Shown piece by piece: positions 48,732 to 57,552 of a DNA stretch of 64,000 bases; position 1 is the stretch's first letter, and the number at the start of each line of letters is the position of its first letter. A program made the translations under genes and the position numbers. The stretch covers positions 186,001 through 250,000 of the forward strand of contig JANBPU010000004.1 in the NCBI GenBank assembly GCA_027575805.1, read 5' to 3'. The notes under the pieces are model-generated. The model saw only the letters and a list, made by a program, of their open reading frames with translations, was not told the DNA's origin and made no database searches. This DNA is from Mycoemilia scoparia (Eukaryota > Kickxellomycota > Kickxellomycetes > Kickxellales > Kickxellaceae).

Positions 48732-50318
48732 CTAGTTTGGAGGCGGGGGAGGTGGGGGAGGTGATGGAGGCGGTGGTGGAATATCGCCAGGAGGTGGAGG
48801 CGGAGGGGGAGGTGGCTGGTGGTCCAGCTCGGCTGCCTGGTAGCTATTCTGACTGGGTATGCTGTTATTGGAATATATTGGAGGTGGGGGTACTGATTGA
48901 TAGTTATTTGAAGTCAGGTGGTTATTATTTTGTGGGGGATGTGGTGGTGGTGGAGGGTTCTGTGATTTTGGTCGCTTGCGGTTACGCCTCCAAGGCGGAG
49001 TTGGTGGAGTTGCTGATGGCAGTGGCGAGTCGGCATTGCCTATATTGCCGACCATTGGGCTTCCAGAACCACTTGCGGGGCCACCATGAGTAAGCAGTTT
49101 GGGTGTACCTCCACCGCTTTGTCCGTTCGAGCCTGCACCAAGCTCAGCCATAAGACTCAAGTAATCCGAGTTTAGCTGGCGTTCATTTTCTTTTGCTTTT
49201 TCAATGGCTCCTGGATCGAATCTCTGATTGCAGTCACGGGCAATATGACCATGGCCGCCGCAAATGCGACACACCACCTTACTTGTCACGCTTTCCTTCT
49301 CTGTGCAGTCCCATCTCATATGGCCCATCGCACCACAGATCTGACAGGTCTGGTTTTCATCGTCACGTAAGGTACCATTCAGCGCAGCAAGTTCGCGCAG
49401 CTGGTTGCGCTTGAGCTCATTATGACCCTCAGGAGATGCACACGCTTTTTTGATAATCTCCTGTATATGCTTTATAGCTTTTTTGATATTTTCTTCCTCT
49501 TCTGCCATGATCAGACAGTGAAGGTCATCGTCTGCACCAGGGACGTTTGACGTATCACGCTGCTTTCCGTCCTTAATAGATCCCTTTCCACGAATAGAAA
49601 CTTTTGTTCCTGATCCTTCCTGAATCTTTTTCAAGGTGTTACCACGTGGGCCGAGAAGTAGACCGATAAAGTTAATATCTGGGTACTCCTTTGCTGGGAT
49701 GTATAGCTTTTCAGATATAGTTGTGGATTTTTTGTAGTCGGGGGGAGGTTTGTAGTCAGGGTTAGTTTTAATAAGCTTCCTAATTAATTTATTGCGTTCA
49801 TCTTCAAGCTTCTTGCGGTATCTGTATTCGCGGGTGTTTATACGCTTTCCCTCGGAGTTATATACTGGTTCAGGTGAAGGTGATCGTTCTCTGTCAGGGG
49901 GGACATAATTTCCACTTCTTATCTTGGCTGTAATTTCATCAATGCGGACCTGAACAGCGTATGACTCCATCTGCTGTTTATCCATGCCGCTGGGCAATGA
50001 AGTGATCAAACCTGGCTTTGGTACAGCAGTGGTTTGATCGCCCCATCGGTTCTTTCTACGCCTTTGGCGCCTTTCACCAGCTGGTGATCCACTGCCATCA
50101 CTAGCAGCCGACGAGGGCGAATCTGCAACGGCGCGGCTAAAAACACTGTTGGCAAGTGCTTGTGCTTTGGCCAGGGCTGAAGCCGTATCTACACCTTTTC
50201 CCTCTGTGCTATGCTTCTCGGATTGCTCGTACGAACTTGATTCCTGCTCTCCATCTCTGGATGAAAGTTTATTGCGAGGCCCCAGAGGTATGTTATTTGT
50301 TCCAGTTCCAGAATGCAT
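48732..50318 (-). CDS. MSL5: branchpoint-bridging protein / splicing factor 1
   Basis: One exon of 528 residues. SF1/BBP binds the intron branch point (UACUAAC) and, with U2AF, commits introns to splicing. Order of parts: a UHM-ligand motif (RRRKNRWGD, about 85-95), a coiled phospho-site region with ERSPSPEP, a KH domain (about 205-330) with YIPAKEYPDINFIGLLLGPR and the GPRG loop, then the QUA2-like LRELAALNG. Two CCHC knuckles follow: CQICGAMGHMRWDC and CRICGGHGHIARDC. The tail is proline-rich, with polyproline runs to the stop. TTCTTTAG lies just upstream of the ATG, so a leader intron is possible. Confidence 0.96.
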   Translation of the reverse strand: MHSGTGTNNIPLGPRNKLSSRDGEQESSSYEQSEKHSTEGKGVDTASALAKAQALANSVFSRAVADSPSSAASDGSGSPAGERRQRRRKNRWGDQTTAVPKPGLITSLPSGMDKQQMESYAVQVRIDEITAKIRSGNYVPPDRERSPSPEPVYNSEGKRINTREYRYRKKLEDERNKLIRKLIKTNPDYKPPPDYKKSTTISEKLYIPAKEYPDINFIGLLLGPRGNTLKKIQEGSGTKVSIRGKGSIKDGKQRDTSNVPGADDDLHCLIMAEEEENIKKAIKHIQEIIKKACASPEGHNELKRNQLRELAALNGTLRDDENQTCQICGAMGHMRWDCTEKESVTSKVVCRICGGHGHIARDCNQRFDPGAIEKAKENERQLNSDYLSLMAELGAGSNGQSGGGTPKLLTHGGPASGSGSPMVGNIGNADSPLPSATPPTPPWRRNRKRPKSQNPPPPPHPPQNNNHLTSNNYQSVPPPPIYSNNSIPSQNSYQAAELDHQPPPPPPPPPGDIPPPPPSPPPPPPPPN

Positions 50319-51046
50319 GCTTCTAAAGAACTGCTTTTTGATATAGTTTTATGATATCTAAAGGAGGATATGGGTTCTCTGATACAATACATTCTCTAAT
50401 CAATAATTTTGACTTTCGATAACAAACCAGCATCACATTAAATTATGGGATTTTCTGATATTCCTATAGATTGGTGCTTTTTGTTATTTAACTGCTTTTA
50501 AGTTCGGTTGTGATCATCAAAATGCAGGTAGCTATATCATTTGCTATTGAAATAATGTATTCAAGGGAATTGTTTTGTGAACTATAATTAGCTATAATGT
50601 AGTTGTTTTTGAAGGGTGACCATTTGCTAATAAACTGTGGCCACGCGTTTGGCTGTGACTGCCCTTATAAACGTTTGCCATCAAGAGGTACCTTTCAAAA
50701 ATTATCACCCAAATTTATTTGTGTTTTTGTTCATAGTCACTCATAAGAATCACGCACATATTACATGACATTGTTGATGATAGATTCTAATGTAAAGGTC
50801 ATTAATATAGTGCTTAATCACACGGGATATGAAATGAGCAGGTGAATGGTAAATGATAGCCAGGTGCCATTACAGATAGCATGTCATTATATTTATGAAC
50901 ATCATACACATTAAAAATGATTATAGCTTTAGTTTTCATAAATCCGCTGCAGTTATAATATAAATACCGTGGTATTTCTCTGCAGATTTTAAACTCAACT
51001 TTATATTACCTAGAATATACACTTATCTTTTTGAAAATTAGAACAG
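50319..51046. other. intergenic region SF1 to orphan gene
   Basis: Divergent promoters, with a MITE-like element at 50600-50712. The remainder is AT-rich without features. Confidence 0.5.
50600..50712. mobile_element. MITE-like element A, copy 6
   Basis: The left end is GTAGTTGTTTTTGAAGGGTG and the right end GGTACCTTTCAAAAATTATC. The interior contains GGCTGTGACTGCCCTTATAA, like copies 1 and 4. It lies about 280 bp upstream of the SF1 start. Confidence 0.7.
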
Positions 51047-52192
51047 ATGATAACAAGAAACTCGCTCAAGATTACATCCGATCCAAAACAAAGAAGAAGG
51101 GCTTCTGATGCCATAGCACTCGATACAAATGTGAATACACCAATAGCAAGCAATATCAGTAAAATTGGTTTTACTAAAGATGATACAGATACTTCTCTGA
51201 ACAGCGCAATAAGAAGAGAATCTTTGGCACCAAAAACAATCAGTGTGACAAAAGAAGACGACCAGGACAATGACAGCAACAGCGATATAATATCTGCTCG
51301 TAAGGAAATCGAGAATCTTACTCAATACCTAAACAACCTCAGTTTCAAGCTGGACAGTAAAGTGCCAATCAAGTCTTCATTGAAATACAACAATACCAAG
51401 AGTCAAAGATCCAAGAACAATGACATGACTGTATGCAGAAAGCTCTACCAGCCATGGGATAACAACGAAGTTCCTAAAATCAATGATCTTAGACTACTTC
51501 TCAAAGGACCACTTTCTATGAGAATACCTATTCGTAAAAGAGTTTACGATACTTTGCTTGAAAATATGGACAGAGAGCTGGTCAATCAGGACTACATCTC
51601 CCTGGAAGAAAGTGAGGATTTCTGTCCCCAGCTATCGATACACATAGAAAATGCCCTTATGATTCAAGCAGTAGAGGAAGGAACAGAGGCGATGTGCCAG
51701 ACATATATAGATGCGTTTCTATATGCCATTTTTGGGACGGCAAAAAACCACGCATTCTACCCACTTCGCTTTGATAGGAACAAGAACGACCTCAGCATGA
51801 CTCTACCCGGGATGAGGCCTGACTTTGTGTGTTGGTACAACCATCTACTGGTATTCAAAGGCGAAGAAAAGAAAAAGGGAGATGTGAGAATCATTGCAAA
51901 GGAATTGGTCGATAAGATGGCGCCTGATGTCCTGAGCCCTGTTGGTCTAAAAACACAAGTAAAAAGCGCTGATAGAAACCACACTAGACCTTTGCGCCCG
52001 CCTTACCTGCTTGCATACTCAAGTGCGGGAACCAGAGTTCTATTTGTGGCAATAGATCACAACAATAAATTAGTTGAGTGCTCGAACGTGCTGGACATTA
52101 GTAGATTGCATGATCGGTTTTTAATGGTCCGCTATCTCGTTAACACAGTCAGGGCTGTATCAACTATCGTAAAGTATGTGAGCGAGCCCTAG
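51047..52192 (+). CDS. orphan protein with a PD-(D/E)XK-like motif
   Basis: One exon of 381 residues; the product is not firmly recognised. The first 120 residues are polar and disordered. From about residue 160 there is a folded region: MIQAVEEGTEAMCQTYIDAF, then FDRNKNDLSM, then MRPDFVCWYNHLLVFKGEEK and DVRIIAKELVDKM, then YLLAYSSAGTRVLFVAIDHN. An early Glu, RPD-F, and after a beta-hairpin-sized gap GEEKK reproduce the spacing of PD-(D/E)XK nuclease-like folds. In other early-diverging fungi similar domains are found near Crinkler or FunK1 kinase proteins (from memory). Here no kinase part follows. Possible roles are nucleic acid processing or an effector-like part; a purely structural relic is also possible. 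The start ATG is the first in frame. Confidence 0.5.
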   Translation: MITRNSLKITSDPKQRRRASDAIALDTNVNTPIASNISKIGFTKDDTDTSLNSAIRRESLAPKTISVTKEDDQDNDSNSDIISARKEIENLTQYLNNLSFKLDSKVPIKSSLKYNNTKSQRSKNNDMTVCRKLYQPWDNNEVPKINDLRLLLKGPLSMRIPIRKRVYDTLLENMDRELVNQDYISLEESEDFCPQLSIHIENALMIQAVEEGTEAMCQTYIDAFLYAIFGTAKNHAFYPLRFDRNKNDLSMTLPGMRPDFVCWYNHLLVFKGEEKKKGDVRIIAKELVDKMAPDVLSPVGLKTQVKSADRNHTRPLRPPYLLAYSSAGTRVLFVAIDHNNKLVECSNVLDISRLHDRFLMVRYLVNTVRAVSTIVKYVSEP

Positions 52193-52963
52193 TTCCATTT
52201 GGGCGGCTCAATAAATGTACATTTAACGCAGTTGTGAATAACCCCAGACATTTTTTATTGTAGATTTTATTGTTTTAATTGTTGCATTATTTCAATTAGA
52301 TATTTTTATTTTTGTTGTTGAGCAATAAACCCATCATCTGTTGCCTTTTATTGAATTTCTCAATGTTTTCAAATATGTGGTGACATCCCCGGTTATTGTT
52401 TTGAACCATAGGAGCATAATCGTTAAGGTGCCAGAATCTGCAGGTACCAATAGCCGAGTCTTTACATGCACAGCCTGCATGCACTGGTGATCACGCCCTC
52501 GACTAAAGATTATTTGGAGTAGATCATCCAAAATCGTGCACAAAAATTAGTTGAGTCCGAAATTCTCCGTTATTTTACGAAGGTGGTGTTCATTCTCACG
52601 ATCTTTTTGCTAGGCATCTGTGCTCGCTACTGTAAGATAACCATGGCTCTCATGGTTGATAAATCACCGCACCTTGGCGCTATAGGTTCTTGTCTCTTAT
52701 GCACACGAACTGTGGTGGAGTGCGTCTTCAGCCAAGCAGCAATTGTTTAAACAAATCATTTGTCCAGATCAAGGTGTGCGTGTTGCATTCACTGAGCACT
52801 GGCCGTAGCGGTCTTTGTAGTGCCAATATTTGTGAGCGAATGGCCATTTAAGCACACCGGCCACGGATCAGGGCCCCTTGCGCTTTTTGTCTCCCCTTAG
52901 AACTATTATACTATAGATTTTCGACCCAGCCAAACCGTTAAACAAACCCTACAAAACCAAGTC
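52193..52963. other. intergenic region upstream of allantoinase
   Basis: The right half (52600-52960) is more GC-rich and probably holds the allantoinase promoter. An AGATAA site at 52635-52640 is a possible GATA-factor site, as used in fungal nitrogen control, but one match can be chance. Confidence 0.45.
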
Positions 52964-54430
52964 ATGAGTTCCAGTGCTACTACCATCATCACAAGCAAGC
53001 GGGTAATGCTCAGCTCTGAACAAGCAGAGCCTCTTCCCTACACCATCCATGTCAACAACGAGACCGGTAAGATCGTACAGATCGATCAGGGCTATGCCCC
53101 TGAGAAGGCCAACATTGATAGTGGAAACGAGCTTATCATGCCTGGTATCGTAGATGCCCATGTCCATATCAACCAGCCTGGCCGCACCCAGTGGGAAGGC
53201 GTTGTCACTGCTAGCCACGCCGCTGCCGCTGGTGGTGTTACTACTATCATTGATATGCCTCTTAACTGCATCCCCAGCACTATCACCACTGATGCTCTCC
53301 GCCTCAAGGAAGAGTCCTTCCGTGATGGTATGTGGGTCGATGTTGGTACTTGGGGTGGTGTTGTTCCTGGCAACCACCCACACCTAGTCCCCATGCTTGA
53401 GGCTGGTGCTCGCGGATTCAAGTGCTTCCTCTGCGACAGTGGTGTCGAAGAGTTCCCACCTGTCAACGAAGCTGAGCTTCGCAAGGCCATGACCGAACTC
53501 AAGAAGAAGAACGGTGTTCTTTTGTTCCACGCCGAGATGGAACTCCCCACTCCACCACCTCCATCCAAGAGCAACAGCACTGATTACCAATCTTTCCTCG
53601 ACTCTCGTCCCGCAAAGATGGAGGAAACTGCTATTGAGCTTGTCATCCGCATGTGCCGTGAGTTTGCTCCCTATGTTCCATGCCACATTGTCCACTTGTC
53701 TGCTGCTAGCGCCCTCCCATTGATCCGTGAGGCCAAGAAGGAAGGCTTGCCTCTTACCGTTGAGACATGCTTCCATTACCTCACCATCAACTCTGAATCC
53801 ATCCCAGAGAAGGCCACTGAGTACAAGTGCTGCCCTCCCATCCGTGACAACGAAAACCGTGAGAAGTTGTGGGAAGGCGTCCTTGACGGATCCATTGATT
53901 TCGTTGTTTCCGATCACTCTCCTTGCACTCCAGACCTTAAGCTTCATCCATGCTGCGGTGGACACGGCGTTAAGGATGGTGAGGAAGGCGATTTCCTCAA
54001 GGCTTGGGGTGGTATTGCCTCTGTTGGTATTGGTCTACCTCTCATCTGGACCGAAGGCCAGAAGCGTGGCCTCAAGCTTCAGGATATCATCAGACTTCTT
54101 AGCGAAAAGACCGCAGAGCATGCTCGTCTCACCCACCGTAAGGGTAAACTAGCTGTTGGCATGGATGCTGACATGACTGTCTGGTCCCCCGAGGAGTCCA
54201 TTGTCATCACCAAAGACAAAATCCACTTCCGTAACAAACTTACACCATATGCTGAACGCAACTGCCAGGGTCTTGTTCTCAAGACCATCGTTAGAGGAAA
54301 CGTTGTCTATGACGCCGAGCTTCAGGATAAGGCTACCGGAAGCACCGATGCCTGCTTCTCTGCCCAGCCTCTGGGTCAATGGATCAGCGATCCCTTCCAG
54401 AATGGTATCAAAAGTCAGTCTCGTTTGTAA
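52964..54430 (+). CDS. DAL1: allantoinase
   Basis: One exon of 488 residues, family length. It opens the hydantoin ring of allantoin to allantoate in purine catabolism, supplying nitrogen. Amidohydrolase metal ligands are all visible: GIVDAHVHINQPGRTQWEG (H-x-H), the carboxylated Lys in GARGFKCFLCDSG, His in LLFHAEME and CHIVHLSAAS, and Asp in VVSDHSPCTPDLK. Allantoinase-specific signatures TIIDMPLNCIPSTIT and FLKAWGGIASVG support it over dihydropyrimidinase. Codons end overwhelmingly in C or G, in sharp contrast to the neighbours, and there are no introns. This implies strong expression; recent transfer is a weaker alternative. Confidence 0.96.
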   Translation: MSSSATTIITSKRVMLSSEQAEPLPYTIHVNNETGKIVQIDQGYAPEKANIDSGNELIMPGIVDAHVHINQPGRTQWEGVVTASHAAAAGGVTTIIDMPLNCIPSTITTDALRLKEESFRDGMWVDVGTWGGVVPGNHPHLVPMLEAGARGFKCFLCDSGVEEFPPVNEAELRKAMTELKKKNGVLLFHAEMELPTPPPPSKSNSTDYQSFLDSRPAKMEETAIELVIRMCREFAPYVPCHIVHLSAASALPLIREAKKEGLPLTVETCFHYLTINSESIPEKATEYKCCPPIRDNENREKLWEGVLDGSIDFVVSDHSPCTPDLKLHPCCGGHGVKDGEEGDFLKAWGGIASVGIGLPLIWTEGQKRGLKLQDIIRLLSEKTAEHARLTHRKGKLAVGMDADMTVWSPEESIVITKDKIHFRNKLTPYAERNCQGLVLKTIVRGNVVYDAELQDKATGSTDACFSAQPLGQWISDPFQNGIKSQSRL

Positions 54431-54945
54431 TTACACATAAAGTATCATATATTAAATGACCCCAAAAGTAGAAAATTTCAGTTATAACAACTTATATTTT
54501 AAACATTAACATTTAGACTAGACCCAGTGAGCTTGTAAAGAAATAAATCTGCTCGAAAACATAAACATATGCGCCGTATTTATTGTATTGATTATTAATT
54601 GAGGGCGTAACAGCACTTTCGAGTCTTGATAAATAGCGTTGGTGGATCGTCATCATCATATCCTATCATTTCTACTTTGACATTTACCAAGCGTTTTATT
54701 TGAATAATATAATTTCTGAAAAACAACCTTATGTTGTATATAAAGTAATGTTTAGAAACATGCAGTAAAAGTACTAGATAATGGTTCTTTGATCAATCTT
54801 TTAAAAACTCGTGGGGTTATGCTAAATTTTATAGGATGTTACTTTGAGATATAAGGGTGATACATGTAGGATCATCATGCACATGCTTGAAATGCATAAA
54901 AAGAAATGATCTGTTTGTTCCTGAGAGTTGAAAAGCAAAAGGAAT
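54431..54945. other. intergenic region allantoinase to tRNA-Asn
   Basis: AT-rich 3' flank. No feature is seen except the tRNA terminator T-run (minus strand) near its right end. Confidence 0.5.
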
Positions 54946-55019
54946 CGCTCCTGGGTGGGCTCGAACCACCAACCTCTCGATTAACAGTCGAACGCGCTAG
55001 CCAATTGCGCCACAAGAGC
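54946..55019 (-). tRNA. tRNA-Asn (anticodon GTT)
   Basis: A 74-nt cloverleaf with no intron. The acceptor stem GCTCTTG pairs with CAGGAGC (one G-T pair), with discriminator G as usual for Asn. The anticodon loop CTGTTAA gives GTT. The internal A box (TGGCGCAATTGG) and B box (GGTTCGAGCC) are intact. A T-rich run (CCTTTTGCTTTT) just downstream on the minus strand suits RNA polymerase III termination. Confidence 0.97.
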
Positions 55020-55404
55020 TTGTTGAAAAAAAAATTATTTACCTATAATTATCACAACATAATTATAACTCTTAGTAACCCATAATTAAGCAATGGTGTC
55101 ATTATCCTCAGCTCATTATTATTTGTTTCCTCCATCTTATTCTGGCAAATCTTATATCAATTCATTCTCCCTTTCACTAAGGTAAAATCTCTGTATTGGC
55201 AAGTTAATACCCTATATTAGTAATTTCCTACCTAATGGCTTATGTATAAATATCATTGTCCATATTCTATGCATTTAAGCACATTTTATTTCGCTCCATT
55301 TATTCTATAATCTGAGATCACCCATAATGTGATTTCGATTTCTAGTGCATTTAAGGGGTAGTGGTCCATCTTTGCAACAAGTCCCAGTATTATATACCAA
55401 ACAA
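55020..55404. other. intergenic region tRNA-Asn to NPR2
   Basis: AT-rich promoter region. TTTCTAG before GTGCATTT could be a 3' splice site of a leader intron of NPR2. No other feature was seen. Confidence 0.4.
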
Positions 55405-57401
55405 ATGACTAATATTCTTTTTGGGACCGAGTACCCAAGACTAGTTGGCGTATTTTATACGCAATTTCACACTGAACAAGGGCCTGTGGTCGAGTTTTCC
55501 ATACCGGACAATCTAATACTTCGCTCAACCGCAAATGGAACCACAAAAAATACCATATCACTGCACCGCAAAGCAGACAATCCTGGGCAGAGACAGAATA
55601 TGGATCTTCCTCCTTCTGCCACATCAGCAAGCGCAGTAACTATTGATAGCAATTTATTTACCCAGCTGCAAACTTCTGGTCCACAATTGAATGGAAAGTC
55701 ACACGAGGCGACACATATTGTCAGCACAACTGCGAGCATTGACGGTGGATACAACCCTTCGAATAAGAGCTATGGACACGAGCAGCAACAGAAACAGCAA
55801 CAACAGCCCAATCGTGATGTATTACAACCATCAACCCAGAGTACAGCGGTACCAAATCTTCCTACCATTAATCGTAAAACATTGAACATTATAGCCAGCA
55901 AGAATCTGGATCACGAAATTTTAGGGAAGCCTCAGATGTATATTCCGCCAGTTGATAATCCTATAGACTTTGACTCTTTGGCCTTGCTGCTTATGCCAAA
56001 AGATGTTTTCTATGAACGGCTGATCACAGTATATTCAAACGGCTACAAAATATTGAGTTATCCTATGGAGATTAAGGGTGAACGATGGGTGTATAAAAGA
56101 AACGCCCTGATTTACAATCTTTGTTTTGTATTCAAGCAAGATGCTGACACAAGGTGCTATGATTATGTGTTGCGACGAATAACCAAGGTTTTTAAAGAAC
56201 TAGAGGCAAGTAGTTATTGCTGAGCATCTCTATTATAGCGTCCTTGATTGTATGTATATATCACAGCTAAAGTGCTAATCTTATTTGTATAATGACGCTA
56301 TAGTCAAAATATGGATTCTTGAGGAACAACAGAAACAAGCCCGTTCTCTGCCAAATTATGGAAATAGTCGTAAAGGATTTGAATTCTTATGGAGAATGTC
56401 ATGTCAGCATGGGTAAATATTATTATATTCTCATTGCTAATATTTGGGCAGTGATAATCTTGTGGGCCACAATATCCAAGCCCTATTTCGATATACAAAT
56501 GATTTATATAAATGATGACTTTATGAGTATAGATTTGCCTGGTCTGTCTCCCTCTACATCGTTAATATCGACAAACCTCAACATAAAGCTATTTCCTGTA
56601 CACGAGGAACCAAGAACACCAAAACCATATGAAGTCCCGATAAAACTATTTGACTATGAGGCCATTTTTGACCAGAATGACATGTTGGATATAACCCTAC
56701 ACCAGGTGACAGACCATATAAACAATATAAACCACTTGAGAAGGATTGGGCAGATTGCCAACATGGATGAAGCTTTGGTTGCCAATACACTTAAACACTT
56801 GCAATATTACGGGTGTATAACTTATCAGCCTCTGTTTAAGTTCTCAAACTACTACAGACTCTTGAGGGGCGTTCACAGAATTTTGTCAAACAGACATCTC
56901 CAAAGACGGTGTTTATTGTTTGTTGCCCAGGATCAGAATGATCTTCCCCAGACACGAAACATTTTGGCTTTGTACTCTAGCATCGATGCAACGAGGGATA
57001 TCAAAGAATGGGTGATGAATAATGAAAAGCTAGTCAAAGGCATTGATATAAGGTACGATAAGAAAAAAGTGGTGCTACCTTTAAGGTATATTTACAAAGC
57101 ATTATATTGTTATAGAAGGCTCACTAATGTAAAAATATATAAACTGTTGATCTCAAATAGGAAATTTATAACATTCGGTCTCCTGTATAAAATAATCGAC
57201 TATATCCGGATATATCCATATGTCCATCCAAAGAACAGAAAGCTCATAGCCAAAGAGATAGGCTGGGACTTTGAACTGGAGTACCTGCTTGATGGAACAC
57301 ATCACCTTGACGATATTGCGTTTGAAACCAGCACAAGCCACCTTGACTTGAAATCGAAGTTTGAAAGCCAGTCTGACAAAGTAGATTTGATATACAAGTG
57401 A
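55405..57401 (+). CDS. NPR2: nitrogen permease regulator 2 (SEACIT/GATOR1 subunit)
   Basis: Exons 55405-56205, 56304-56412 and 56533-57401 encode 592 residues. Npr2 with Npr3 and Iml1 forms the SEACIT/GATOR1 GTPase-activating complex that restrains TORC1 when amino acids are scarce. The longin-type N-terminus is MTNILFGTEYPRLVGVFYTQ, then FHTEQGPVVEFSIPD. A Gln/Asn/Ser-rich insertion of about 110 residues interrupts this domain before LGKPQMYIPP and GERWVYKRNALIYNLCFVFK. The C-terminal half (KLFPVHEEP, then PIKLFDYEAIF, NMDEALVANTLKHLQYYGCI) and winged-helix segments match the family. The first intron (56206-56303) has GC-AG borders, GAG|GCAAGT. The start is the first ATG in frame. Confidence 0.92.
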
Positions 57402-57552
57402 TTGTCATGATAATTTTTGTACAAGCATAGCGTTTTTTACAAAAGCGATAGAAGTAATAATAATGATTGTATTTTTTGATAAATCTAGAAAAAAGATGAA
57501 ATGAGAAGAGGAATAGTATTTATGTTCAAAGATAATAAATGCATTCCTGAAA

